Assembly: GCA_022316685.1 (NCBI GenBank) | Contig: JAKJHU010000182.1 | Span: forward strand, 248,001 to 312,000 | Reading direction: 5' to 3' | DNA length: 64,000 bases | DNA from: Progne subis subis | Lineage: Eukaryota > Chordata > Aves > Passeriformes > Hirundinidae | Shown: piece after piece, positions 30,160-42,351 of the stretch | Layout: every line of letters begins with the position of its first letter | How positions within the stretch are numbered: position 1 is the stretch's first letter | Notes under the pieces: model-generated | Databases searched by the model: none | What the model saw: only the letters and a program-made list of their open reading frames with translations | Told to the model about the DNA's origin: nothing | Position numbers and translations under genes: made by a program

Positions 30160-33100
30160 ATGGCGCTTCTGTTCCTTTTAGCGGCTCTGCTGCACGGTGA
30201 GTCAGCGGCACAGCGAGTCCCCAGCCCGGGGAACAGGTGAAGCTGGACGTGGGGACAAGGCTGAGTCCTCCCCTGGACACCAAACACCTCCACCCGCAGT
30301 GTGGGAACCAGTCTGACCCCCAGAGCCAGCGAAGCGTGCTGAGAGCTGGAGGAGGATCCCGGCTCTCCTGCAGCATCCACAGGGAGGGGGACATCGCCAG
30401 GAAGGGCAGTTTGCAAATGCCAGAGGGTTTTTCCATTAATTTCTGCCCTTCAGCTTTAACTGTGAGGGGTTTTGAGGGTCTCCCCATCTGTGCCAGTGGC
30501 TCTGTGGCACCAGGGACACTCAGGGAGGGGAAGCATCACATCCAGATTTTTGGAGATTTTTTGGAGCCAGGTGCCCCTCAGAACCACAGCGCTGCCTGGA
30601 AGGAGCCGTGCTGGCTTCTGCTGTGGTTCTGGGAGTAACCAAACCCCTGTTTGTGTCCCCCAAGAGCCCGTCTCCGGCAGCCTGTACGGCTCCAGGTTCT
30701 TGGCAGGACGGCTCGGAGGATCCATCACCCACCAGTGCTTCTACTCCACCATCCCGGCCAACAAATACGAGAGGAAATATTGGTGCAAAGTGGCAGCAAA
30801 CGGGGTCTGCTATGCCATCGTCTCCTCCAGCAGCTCCCCCTCGGGCGAGTACAGCGGCAGGGTGGCCCTGAGGGACGTCCCCCAGAACGGCACCCTCACG
30901 GTGACAATGACAGGGCTGAGGAGCAGCGACTCGGGCACCTACAGGTGTGGCATTGGCGGCTCCAGCCACGGGCTCTACGTCAGCCTCAACCTGACGGTTT
31001 CAGCAGGTAGGATTTTTATTTTTGGGTTTTTTTTCTTCTCGGTTCCTGGGAGAGGTTTGGGATCAGGTGCGTCTCAGCTTTTTGCTGTTTGCCAGACAGT
31101 TAGAATTTTGGGGTATAAAAGCACCCGGGTTTGGCTAAATCAGCTGTTCAGAAATGTGGAAGGAAATCCTCTCCTGCTGGAAACGCAGGTTTGGAGATTC
31201 CGGGGCAGGGCACAGGGGAAGTGTCCGAGTGAACGGGTTTTGGAGAAGTAAAGGAAACAACTGAGGTGTGAACTGTGTGTGTGGATACTTCTGAGTTGTT
31301 ATCAGCTAAAAAGATGAGTATTTGTTATCCTAGAGCAGAGCTCGGGGGCACGGGCTGAGATAACTCGTGGAGCCGAAAGGACAGGGCAGGTTTTTGGGGG
31401 GCTCTGTGTGCTGACAGCCGCTGTCCTGCTCACTCCCTGCAGATGCCACGGCGCCAAGGCCAACCCAGCTCATCCGAGGGGAGCTCCACGGCTCTGTCAC
31501 AGTCCCGTGCCCCTCTGGGAACACCCAAAGTGACCAGAAGAGGTTCTGGTGCAAAGTGGGCAGAAGCAGCTGCACTCTCATGGCCAGCTCCGATGGCTAC
31601 GTGGGCAGGAGTTACCAAGGGCGGATCGTTATCACCCCTCAGGACAGCTCTGGAGCTTTCAAAGTCCTGATAAATGACCTAAGGAAGGAAGATTCGGGGC
31701 TCTATCTGTGCGGGACACAAGGACTGAGGGCTCAGGACAGCCCACAGGAGGTGGTTCTGCAGGTGGCCACAGGTAGGGCAGGGCATGGTGGGGCTCAGCG
31801 CAGGGTGAGGGGCACGAAATGCTCATTCTGTGCCCTCCCCTGCAGCCTCCGCCCTTCCCAGGAGACCCAAATTCCTCAGCGGCGCGGTGGGGGGCTCGCT
31901 GTCCTTCCAGTGCCACCACGACCCCGAGGGCACCTACGAGCAGAAATACCTGTGCCGGTGGAAGGCAGGGAGCTGCCCGCTGCTGCTGGACCACCAGGGC
32001 TTCGTGCTGGAGTCCTACCGAGGGCGGCTGCGGGTGTCCGGCAGCGACCCCGAGCACGGGAGCTTCACGGTGCTGCTGAGGCAGCTGAGGGAGGAGGACG
32101 AAGGCTGGTACTGGTGTGGGGCCAGGAGCGGCCAGTCCGAGCTCACGGCCTCGCTGAAGCTGCTCATCCGCAAGGGTAGGTGGTGGCACGGCCTGGAGGG
32201 TCCCCAAACCGCTCCACACCCCCAGAAACAGCTGCTCCCCTTTTTCCTTTCCTTATTGGCGAGCGCCTGAGGTGATGGTGGAGGTTTTCAGGGGTGAGGG
32301 AGCCAAGCTTTCTTTCAGCTTTAAAAACCTCAGAATGAATTTTTTTAAAATTTCTTTCCGGCGATATTTGCTAAGTTTGGATGATGCTGTTGATTATTTA
32401 GGATGCAAAACCCCAGGATGTGACATCCTGGCACGTGCAGCACGGGGAGGTGTTTGGCTCTGAAGATAAGCTGAAGGTTATCTTTCACAGTTTGAGGAAC
32501 TGCAGGGTGTAAATAGATCCACAGGACTGCTCCTCTGGCAAAGGCAGGAAGAGTGGGATTGAAGCAGGGATGTTTGCCAGGCGTTCAGGTTTCCATCAGT
32601 GCTTTCTGCAGCACCCCAAGGAGAGCAGGAATGCCTGAGTCTGGTATTTTTTCACACGAGAAGCGAGGTGAAAAATGTAAACCTTTGGTAAATCTGACAA
32701 ACACCTCTGCCAAAGGGCGGGTGTTAAAGCCTCAAAATCATGTTCTCTGCAGGAACCTGCTCCTCACGGGACCCAGGAACAGCCACTCCCCTGAGAGCCA
32801 CGGCACCGAGCCCTGCTGCCCACAGCACAGCCAGGCACAGGAGCACGGCAGACGTGATGGGCACTGTCCCCAGGGGCACCAAAACGGGCACTGCCACCCA
32901 GGGCATCACCATGGGCACTGTCCCCAGGGACATTGAAATGGGCACTGCCACCCAGGGCATCACCATGGGCACTGTCCCCAGGGACATTGAAATGGGCACT
33001 GCCACCCAGGGCATCACCATGGGCACTGTCCCCAGGGACATTGAAATGGGCACTGCCACCCAGGGCATCACCATGGCCACTGTCCCCAGGGGCACCACCC

Positions 33101-34413
33101 TTGTCACTGTCCCCAGGGGCACCACCATTGTCGCTGTCCCCAAGAGCACCACCATTGTCGCTGTCACCCAGGGCAGCAGCTCCCTGCTGCCCACTGTCGC
33201 CTCTGCCACCCCTGGCACCTCCGCCGCCGCCGCAGGTGAAACCTTTCAGGAGAGGTGAGTCCACAGCCACGTCCTCGGCGTTTCACACCCTGTGTGCCCC
33301 GCTCCCCGGGGCCCTGGGGAAGCTGTGCCCAGCTGAGAGCACCTCCAGAGACACGAGAAGGGAGAGAAGGAGGCGAGGTGGCCTCATGTCCGTGCGCGCT
33401 TTGAACTTGTCCCTGACCCACCTGGGGCTGGCTGCCCCCGTGGAGCAGATGCCAGAGTCAACAGCCACGCTCCTGCCTGTTTCCCTGGGCTCAGGACAGA
33501 CACAGGACCTTGGGGAATGTGGCTGAGGTTTGAGCAATAGCCCTGGTGAACCCCTGGGAGCCCCTTCCCCGAGCCCTGCAGCAGCCAGGAGCCCACGGGC
33601 AGTGCTGGGAGCTCGCTGTTGGACCAGGAGTGAGCTTTGGGCAAGGTTCATCCAAAGGCTGGCAGCATTTGGGCCAGGAATTATTCCCCTGGTCATTCTC
33701 CACACTGGTTCCTGTGTGTCACCCCAGTGCAAGAGGCTTCCCTGTGGATTTGCCTGCTGTGCTCCCCGTGAGCAGCTCCAAGTCCTCCCCCAGCCGTGGC
33801 CACCAGCCAGCCCTGCTGAAGGGATCTGCAGAGGCAGCAGGAATTGAACTGCAGGGTCAGCCAGAACCCAGCTGGACAAAGTCCACGAATCCAGCTCCAT
33901 GCCGAGATGGGCACCCCGGATTCACCCCATCCTCCCCATCCCCAGCTCCCCCCAAACCACGACAGAAAGACGCGAGACACCTTCCAAAAACGTGAGGGTT
34001 GTAGCGGCTCACCAAAAGGATGCGTTATTTGTGAATTTGTGCTGTGCAAACAGCTCGTTCTCCCTTCGGAGGGGCTAATTCCGCTGGCAGCACAAACCCC
34101 ACACAGCGGCTGAGGAAATCACCTCCTCATAAGCCAAACTCCAGATCAAATGATTGCAACTCTCCTTGGCTCTTGGTGGCTTTTCTTTGATCCAGTCAGA
34201 GTTTACAATTCCTTGGTACCCTTTAGTGTGAGAACAACCGCCTGCCTGAAGCACGACGGTGACCCCAAACCCGATTTAATGCCGGTGTTCATCTCCCCAG
34301 CTCCTCTGGCGAACCACGGCTGCTCCCGGTGGTGTTACCAGCCCTGCTTTTGCTGATTTCCATCACCATCACCGCCCTCACCCTGGCCAAAATCAAGCTC
34401 CAAAAGCAGGCAG
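30160..34413 (+). CDS. pIgR-like receptor with three Ig-V domains, repeat stalk and TM segment
   Basis: Exons 30160-30196 (signal peptide MALLFLLAALLHG), 30665-31006 (D1), 31443-31772 (D2), 31846-32175 (D3), 32753-33254 (stalk) and 34301-34413 (TM), all GT/AG, phase 1 around the Ig exons; about 551 codons before the tail. D1 (residues 13-126) has KYWCK and SGTYRCG. D2 (127-236) has KRFWCK and SGLYLCG. D3 (237-346) has KYLCRWK and EGWYWCG. These are the paired Cys and D-x-G-x-Y-x-C signatures of pIgR/FCMR/CD300 V domains. The stalk (347-513) includes twelve 9-residue repeats. The TM is the stretch LLPVVLPALLLLISITITAL. It lies between C1orf116 and PIGR, where mammals have FCAMR, but FCAMR has one Ig domain, so one-to-one orthology is doubtful. 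It probably binds polymeric Ig (inference). The tail exon is given separately. Confidence 0.88.
32857..33180 (+). repeat. Coding minisatellite: 12 x 27 bp in the receptor stalk
   Basis: Exactly twelve 27-bp units encode 9-residue repeats of the types MGTVPRGTK, MGTATQGIT and MGTVPRDIE, then LVTVPRGTT and IVAVPKSTT (residues about 382-489). The middle alternates two unit types as a 54-bp higher-order repeat. Unit length divisible by three keeps the frame. The Thr-rich composition suggests an extended O-glycosylated stalk (inference). Confidence 0.92.
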
Positions 34414-35616
34414 GTAAATTGGCCAGGCAACACCTTTTGGGGCTGCAGCGGTTGTGTTGCAAGGGCTCTGCTTGTGGTGTCCAAGGGCTGGAGTCTGACA
34501 CGTGGAATTTCTCCATCTCCCAGACACGTGTCCGTTCTGCAGCCCCAGGATGCAGCTGGGGCCACAAGCAAAGTCCTTGAGGAGTTGTTTGGTTTTGTTT
34601 CAAATGTGCTCCAACGCAAAGCAAATGAAGGAAAGGGAAATCCTGAAGCCCTGCTGAAAGCAAGGCTGAGTTTTTGTGTGTACGGAGGATTTGTGGCTCT
34701 GCAGGTGATAGAAAATCCTGGAGGGAGGGACCGGTGTGCTGTGAGCGGCTTCACTCCGGGCAGCTTCTGGGGCCAAATCCGGCTCATTCCATGCAAAGAC
34801 AGGCCCAAAAAATCCCTCCTAATAACTGATTGGCAAAGATACTCACATCTATCTCAATCCAGACCGTGATATATCCACAGAAATAAATCTAGGGATGGAA
34901 AAACCTTCGGTGATGACAGCGGTGAGGGGAAATACGTTATTCACAAGGAGGAAACTCTGAAATAATGGCCTAATTTGGTGTCTGGAATATTTAAAGAGGT
35001 GCTGGTGGGGTGTTCCCTGCAGTGCATCCGTGTGTTTTGTTTTAAAGGAGAGGAAAGGAGCACCATGAGGAACCTGGAGCCAGTTTTGGGCTGTGCTGGG
35101 CTGAGCCCTGGAAGGGAGGAAAGGATGGAGGAGAACCCGAGCGCAGGAGAGGAGCAGGAATTCAGGATGGGCTCTGGCAAATGTAGGTGGGTGCTTGCTG
35201 AAACTGGCACTGCAGGTGTCATCCCCCTCGGTGAACGGGAATAAACCAAATTTTAAGCAGTGGATTTGTGGCTCAGTAAGGAAAACACCTCCGCAGGAGA
35301 GGCACCGGGTTTGCAGTCCAGGATTTACAATGCACAGTCCAGAAATCACATTCTGCTGCCAAACTCTCACCTTTATTACTTACCAAGAAAAGCCAAGCCG
35401 TGGATTTCATAAGCCTTGGATTAAATCCTACATAAATTTTATATATTTATTGTAGGGTCGATTATAATTTTTGATTGCAAGCAGTAAAGCTGTTATCTCT
35501 CTTCCTGCCTCTTTCAGTAAATTTTGATTCCTTATCACCTTTCTCAGCATTGCACAAAAGTAACTATTGTTCCACCGTGTTGCAACCATGTCATTATTTT
35601 TTGTTCTGTTGTGCAG

Positions 35617-35677
35617 GACAGTCTCTGGAATCCTTGGAAATATCAGGATGACCAGCTTCTATGTAAGAGATTGTTGA
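35617..35677 (+). CDS. Candidate last exon (cytoplasmic tail) of the pIgR-like receptor
   Basis: A strong polypyrimidine tract precedes two possible acceptors. Using 35622, the phase-1 join gives a tail starting VSGILGNIRMTSFY and stopping at TGA 35675-35677 (569 aa in total). NIRMTSF recalls NISMSDF of the PIGR tail. Using 35617, the tail is a short GQSLESLEISG ending at 35651. A donor-like GTAAGA at 35663 also allows further splicing. Another acceptor-like site near 34533 gives no family-like peptide. Polyadenylation signals AATAAA at 36434 and 36439 fit a transcript end near 36.46 kb. Confidence 0.45.
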
Positions 35678-35699
35678 TGCTTTTTAGAGAAAATCTCCT

Positions 35700-37405
35700 G
35701 TAAAAATCGTCTGAGCAAATATTTTAAAGTGCACTCAATCTGTAGGAATTGGTGTCAGTGAGAAGGACTCCACTGAAAGTAATGAATGGAACAGTGGCTC
35801 AGGAATTTGGTGATTTCATGTTCTCACTCCAATGCTCTCAGAGCCAACGGGGGTCTTCTGGTCCTAAATATAAAGAATAGAAAGAAAAAAAAATGACACC
35901 TCCCCTAAAACCTTGAAAATAAACAATCAACATCCTGTGAAAAACTCCTAAAAGGGAGAATGAAACCCAGAAATTATTTGTGCCCTGTCTTCCCAGGTGT
36001 CTGGGCTGGGGTAAAGCCTGGGATAATTCTCTTAACTGAGCAGGAGGTTGACTCCCTCTGAGCCGGGTTTCTCCACCTCTCTGCCCTCAGGACTCCTTAA
36101 AACATCATTTAAAATGCCAAGTCCAGCATAAACCCAGAAACACCTGTGAAATGACTTCTACAAAAGCCACGGGGAGGCAATGCCAGGTCACAGCTTCTCT
36201 TCTGTTTCATTATTTTCCAGTTACCCTATGGGGAAAAATTACTCATCAAGGTGCCTGATGAAGACTTGAGCCAGAACCTTCTGTGAAAGCCCCTGGGTAC
36301 CCGAGCTGGGAATTTTCTCTGTGGAAAGCCAAGCCCCCAACACCTCCCACTGCTCTCCTCAGAACGCAAATCCCCTTTGCTGAGAGCTGAACCCCCATGC
36401 TGCACAAATAGCTCCGTGTTTTGCAGAACAAAGAATAAAATAAAGCACCTGAACCCAGCTATTTGTGGGTTGGTTCCCTGAGGGAAAGGTAAAGCTGGGG
36501 AGGGCTGGGGAAGGAAGGACTTTTGTGGCTTTAGGGTTGCTCAAAAAAATAGGATTTTCTGGTTTGTTTTTTTTAAAAAAATCCTGATCCATGGAGTCGT
36601 TTTCCGACGCCTAAACCACGTCTCGTTTCAGTTTCTCAGACACCCACGTTCCCAAGGGCTGTTTTCTCCTTCACCTCTCCTTCAGGGACATCCACAGCTC
36701 CAGAACCAGCTCAAATTCAGCCCAAACACTGCCCGGGCCCAAGCAGCAGGTTCCACGCTCAGATCGTGGCTCATGCTGCAATCTGCACTCCCCAAATAAA
36801 AGCGATCCGAAGGTTGTTTGTTTTCTGGAGATGCCAAAATGCTTTGGAACCTGTGACTTGGCAGGGAATCGCTTCCTCGTGTGCTAAAGCAAGGAAATAC
36901 ATCTCAAATATATTTGCATGAGGCAAGGGATGGGTTTTACTGGAAACCTTGAGGGTGAAAAGGGGGGTTTGGTTAAAAAAAACCTGTTCATTCACCTTGG
37001 GTTAATTTCTCCTCCTTGGGATGCACCAGCAGTTACAAGTTCCCATGTTTCTGCCAGGCTTTCCTCTGCCCATGGCCATCCCATCTTCCTCTGCGGGGTC
37101 TTAAAAACACATTTCCACCCTTCTGCAGGATCCAGCAGGGAAACTGATCCTCAGGGATCCGTGCCTGGGACAGTGGGAGCTCCAGGACAGCAAACACAGC
37201 TGTGTCCACTGCGGTCCAGCCAGCACAACTCGGTGGCCAGGAGGCAAAAAAAAAAGCAATGCCAGCATTGCCTGGGGAAGGTTTGGGATGCCCAGGGAAG
37301 CAGCACTGGGGGGAAGCTTGTAAGGGATCAGGGCTTGTTCCCATTGAGGAGAAGTGGTGGTGGCTGTTGTCTCAATCCAAGATCCCCACAAAGCACAGGA
37401 ACAGC
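35700..37405. other. Probable 3' UTR then intergenic sequence
   Basis: To about 36460 it may be 3' UTR of the pIgR-like gene (two overlapping AATAAA at 36434-36444). From there to 37405 no gene is recognised. Confidence 0.45.
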
Positions 37406-37410
37406 CAAGA

Positions 37411-37556
37411 GCTCCTTCCTCACCCCAACAGCTCCTTCCTCACACCAACAACTCCTTCCTCACCCCAACAGCTCCTTCCTCACCCCAACAACTCCTTCCT
37501 CACCCCAACAGCTCCTTCCTCACCCCAACAGCTCCTTCCTCCCCACAAAAGCTGCA
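37411..37556. repeat. 20-bp minisatellite 'gctccttcctcaccccaaca'
   Basis: Seven to eight near-perfect head-to-tail copies in non-coding sequence. Confidence 0.95.
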
Positions 37557-38027
37557 CATTCATAGAAGAAAATGGAGCTCAACACCCTCAGCTAAAGGCA
37601 AGATACTCCCAAGGCTGGCTTTAGGATCTGGCAAATCTGCTGAGGATCCCAATTCTGTGTCAGGATCTTGCACTGCAGGAGCTGCCATCCTGCTCAAACA
37701 CATCGGTTTCCACCGAGTGGATGAGAAAAGCTCCATGTGACCCCCAGTTAGGAGGAATTCCTGCCTTTTCATCATTAAAACAAGGCAAAGCCAGGAACCC
37801 CAGCTGCTCTGGCTGCTCGGGTGCTGCCCAAGAGCTGGCACAGAGGAGCCCCAAAGGCTCTCCATGGATTTGACACCACAAAGCCACCAAGCTGCTTCCC
37901 AAAGGAGGCAGAGGAGCCCTGGACCTTTCCTGGGAGCCCCCCAGGGATGAGGGGCTGTGACCAGGAGGGTGACAAGAGGGGACTCCCGGGAGGGACAGCA
38001 GAGCTGGGCTGGGCAGGGGATGGACAG

Positions 38028-38925
38028 TATCTGGGAATTGTCTGGGAATTGTCTGGGCAGTATCAAAGCAGTGGCTGGGTCGGGCAGTGGCTGAGCAGTG
38101 GTGGAGCAGTGACTGGGCAGTGACTGGGCAGTGTCTGGGCAGTGTCTGGGCAGTGTCCGAGCAGTGTCCGAGCAGTGTCCGAGCAGTGTCTGGGCAGTGT
38201 CTGGGCAGTGTCTGAGCAGTGTCCGAGCAGTGTCTGAGCAGTGTCCGAGCAGTGTCCGAGCAGTGTCCGAGCAGTGTCTGGGCAGTGTCTGGGCAGTGTC
38301 CGAGCAGTGTCCGAGCAGTGTCCGAGCAGTGTCTGGGCAGTGTCTGGGCAGTGTCTGAGCAGTGTCCGAGCAGTGTCTGAGCAGTGTCCGAGCAGTGTCT
38401 GGGCAGTGTCTGGGCAGTGTCCGAGCAGTGTCCGAGCAGTGTCCGAGCAGTGTCTGGGCAGTGTCTGGGCAGTGTCCGAGCAGTGTCCGAGCAGTGTCCG
38501 AGCAGTGTCTGGGCAGTGTCTGGGCAGTATCAAAGCAGTGCCGAGCAGTGTCTGGGCAGTGTCTGGGCAGTGTCCGAGCAGTGTCTGAGCAGTGTCCGAG
38601 CAGTGTCCGAGCAGTGTCTGAGCAGTGTCCGAGCAGTGTCTGGGCAGGGGATGGACAGTGTCTGAGCAGTATCTGGGCAGTATCTGGGAATTGTCTGGGC
38701 AGTATCAAAGCAGTGACTGGGTCGGGCAGTGGCTGAGCAGTGGTGGAGCAGTGTCTGGGCAGTGTCCGAGCAGTGTCTGGGCAGTGTCTGGGCAGTGTCT
38801 GGGCAGTGTCTGGGCAGTATCAAAGCAGTGGCCGAGCAGTGTCCGAGCAGTGTCTGGGCAGTATCAAAGCAGTGTCCGAGCAGTGTCCGAGCAGTGTCTG
38901 GGCAGTGTCTGGGCAGTGCCTGCCC
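38028..38925. repeat. 11-bp minisatellite 'gcagtgtctgg/gcagtgtccga'
   Basis: About 900 bp, roughly 75-80 copies of an 11-bp unit in two main variants arranged in higher-order blocks. It ends about 95 bp before the presumed PIGR TATA element. The long open frames on both strands come from the repeat. Confidence 0.97.
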
Positions 38926-39020
38926 GGCCCTCCCGTGGGCAGAGCTCACCTGGCAGCGCTGCTGGATGTTGTTCCTTTAAGGCACAACAGGTGGAAATGC
39001 GGGGCTAAAGGTGCAGGGAG

Positions 39021-39104
39021 TATTTAAACCAGGCTGGCACTGCCACAGCCCTGCGGGGACAGGGACACAGGACACTCACAGCAGCGCCAGGAGGAGCCTG
39101 GAGT
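39021..39104 (+). promoter_or_regulatory. PIGR: Probable PIGR core promoter and non-coding first exon
   Basis: TATTTAAA at 39021-39028 is followed about 75 bp later by a strong splice donor (GAGT|GTAAGT, exon end 39104). The only good acceptor just before the PIGR ATG is at 42957-42958 (ttttccag), so a leader exon must lie upstream and this is the best candidate. An E-box CAGGTG lies near 38990. Inferred from signals and position; mammalian PIGR also has a non-coding first exon. Confidence 0.5.
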
Positions 39105-42100
39105 GTAAGTAAAGCTGCTTCGGCGTCTTTGGGAATGCACAGCCTTTTGTAGGGCCGTGGTGGGGTGGGGAAGGAGAAGAACGCAAGTCTTGAGCCGCTT
39201 TTGGGGACCCTTCCTCACACGGGAGGGAAGGTTTGGAACAATTTCATATTCAGATCTCACTGGTGGGAGGCTGTTTTCTTCTGAAAGAGCCATACGGACA
39301 GGCTTATGGCAGTTATGGTTTCTCCTCTGCAGCAGATTTTTAATATTTAATTTCTGGGAGGAAAAAAAAAAAAAAAGATTAATTATCATTACAATATTTG
39401 CATTGTTTTAACATAGGAAAAAAATGCTGGTAAGTATTACCATAGCAATCTAAATTTTGCAGCTCAGCCTGACATCATGACTGGCTTTTGGACCCCAACA
39501 AGCAGATTTTGACATTTTAGGAAAGAATTGCTGCAGTTGTGTCCTAAAGGAGCTGCTTTAAGAAGCTCCCTGGGAGTTTGTACAGTTTCAGGAAGATAAA
39601 TAGAGCCTGAAGCTTAAATGAATGGACTGGATGTGGTCTCCTAAAAGTGAAATCAGAGGAGCCTGGCAGAGCCCTGTCCCACTCAGAGCAGCGCAGGTGT
39701 GAATCCCACGCACCCGAATTCTTACCCTGCAAAGGGAACATTCCTGTAGATTTAATACATTGCTGAAGTACAAATAACCATCACCTAATTGCAATTGTTA
39801 ACAAACCCACACTGGCACCCTCCATCCCTCCAGACTCCTGGGTCAGGGGATGTTCCTGCTCCCTGCAGGGAGGGGAGAATTAAACTGAAATTATTTAATA
39901 GTGCTGAAGTTGGTTTCACTTTCCAGCCCAAGAAACAAATGAGCCGTGAAGGTCTGATCTGCAAAGCAACAAGTGGGTGCGTGGAGGATCAGAAAGGAAC
40001 ATAAAATCAGGTCTCAGGTTAGTGCAGAGTGGATCCAACAGCTGAAAGCAACAGAAAATTGGGCCAGCAGCACAATCTCAGATGGGATTTCAGTCACCGC
40101 CATGAGCTGTTTATTTAATTTAATTTGTTTTCTGAAATATGTTGCTCATACATTTAACTGACACAAACGTTCTTAGTTCAGACTGTCCCAAGCACTGCAG
40201 GCATTCGTAAAAATTGCAGATTTCTTGGTAAATCCTGATAATCTTCAGCAAGTTCTACCTAAGTGCTTCTGCTCACTGCATCACCAAACGAGCCTCTCCT
40301 ATTTATTCTCTCAATATTGTAAACGAGACATCTGCTCGGAACTGGAAATGTTTATTTTCTGCATGTGTTTGGGTCAGCTTGGTCTTTTATCTGGAAGCTG
40401 ATTGCTTGTTCTTAACCCCATGAAAATGGGGCAGGTGTGTGGCTTTTCCCCATTCCACTGCAGCAGATAAAACCCTTGGCAAGGCAAGATCAGCAGTGCC
40501 TTGATGGGCAGTTAGGATGTGAAAAATCCAGTCCTGTGTGGGATGGAATTTGTTGCTGTTCCCTTTTTCTGGGCACAGAAGCCTCCAGCACCTCCTTGGC
40601 ACAACTCTGTCTACAGCAATTTGCATCTGCACAGCTTCCCAGTGGGTCAAAAGGATTTGAGGGGGAAAATATTACCTAGGTATAAAATATATAGAATATG
40701 TGCACTATATTACCTCCATGTTATTATTTCTCAGTTATTTGGATAGCGGCAAGCATTCCACAAAAAGCCAGAAGGGCTCCCAGGCTGGAATGACAAATGT
40801 CACTATTAAACCTTGGTGTTTTGTCGATCCCCTGGCACGGCCTTGACCCTGGTCGTTGTCAGGAGCAGAAGTTAATATCTAATGGGCTGGACTGGGCTGA
40901 TCCCTGGCAACCCCTGCAGCAGGAATTCAGCAGAATTTGGGAATTGGACTCTGGTGTTCCCTGCCCAGACAGAGCAGCTGCTGGCTCAGGTTGGCACAAC
41001 TTGGGGGTCAGGTCCTGGTCTCTTCCAAACCGTCATGGATCTGAAGATGATTCTCCCTCGGACCGACAGAATCCCAAAAGCACAACAGAAACCTGGGGGA
41101 ATTCTTGTAGTAGATAGATGAGATTTGGGAGAGGCAGCTTGGCCAGAGAGCACTGCTGCTGGAAACATGGAAAATATCAAATTTTAGGCATAAAAGAGAG
41201 CTGGAGAGGAAGGTGATGGTCCCAGTCCTGGAATTGACCATCAGCCAGTTTTAAGGGTAAAGACACCAAAAACACATCTCTAAAGAGGGACTGGCTGAGG
41301 GGGTCTGCCCTCCCCAGGGCACTAAAATGTCCTTGTCACCCAGTGGAGCTGCAGGGGGGCTTAGAGCCCAGCACCAATCAAAACAGAGTGTTATTCATTC
41401 TCAGGACCACCTGAAGACAACAACAGCAGCAACAAAATTTTCTGTCCTGAGTTGGAAAGCAAGAGAAAAGGTCATTATGTTGTAATTTTTCTGTTTACAT
41501 TTCAAGCGCATCTGAGAAAAGAGGGCTGGAGCCAACTGTGGGTGTTGGTGATGCAAGAGCACAGGAACCACTGGTTTGGGCAGGCAGAGATCTCGGTAAC
41601 CCTTCCAGACCTGTACCCCTAAAAACAGCAGAACTTTTTGAAGAAATCAGAATAACAGATTATTTCAACTTTGCCAAAAAACGGGCAAGGCTGAAGCGGG
41701 TCCTGCTTGCACCACAGGCTGGAGGGAAGTGAGGTGACCATCAGGGGCTGCTGTCTGCCAGGGGCAAACATCAAGGCCCTCTTTGTGCCACGTTGTTTGC
41801 TTTCTGCAGAATTTGTTATGTTTGCCTTGCTGGCTGCTTCTGGGATGTGTTTGAAAGAGAATTTTTCATGCTCAGTGAGTTAATTATTAGCCACCGACAA
41901 GTGGCCATTGAGCGAGCAGAAATCACAATACAAGGAAGAGGCACAACAGAACACCTTTCATCTTAACAGGGAAATAAAAGCTTTCTTCTTCTGCCGGGAA
42001 TTACCCTCAATAAAACTTGATATGATTCCCTGAAATCAAATTCCTCTGGGTTTTTTTTATAAGGGTTTTCCTTGGCACCTCTCATCAGCTCCTGCGGGTG

Positions 42101-42345
42101 CCTTCTATGAACTGGGAAGGGGCAGGTGGATCAAGAGGCGTGCTCAGGAAAATGCTCGTAAAATCTGATTTTTGGAGGAGCAGAGCTGAGGTAAATCCCT
42201 ACAGCTCACTCAATTCCTCAGCAGCTGAGGAAAGAATTAAAAAGTAGAGGTGAGGATATCAACCTTTTTCTCTTCCATGTGTCCTTGGAGAGACCAGGGA
42301 AACAGAGAGAGTCACTAAATACAAACTCCAGTCAGGAATTCTGTG
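39105..42345. other. Presumed PIGR leader intron / intergenic, no coding exon recognised
   Basis: AT-rich non-coding sequence with an A-tract near 39361-39375. No protein-like frame with matching splice signals. The family A LTR follows at 42352. Confidence 0.5.
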
Positions 42346-42351
42346 ACAGAG

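Noticed and set aside
34533..34680. Acceptor-like site after the TM exon of the pIgR-like gene as the tail exon
   Set aside because: The frame encodes a Cys-rich peptide unlike any pIgR/FCMR tail. The exon near 35.62 kb fits better, though neither is proven.
37560..38949. 382-codon minus-strand frame and plus-strand SVRAVSEQC-type frames
   Set aside because: Products of the 11-bp minisatellite; both strands are open and there are no splice or family signals.
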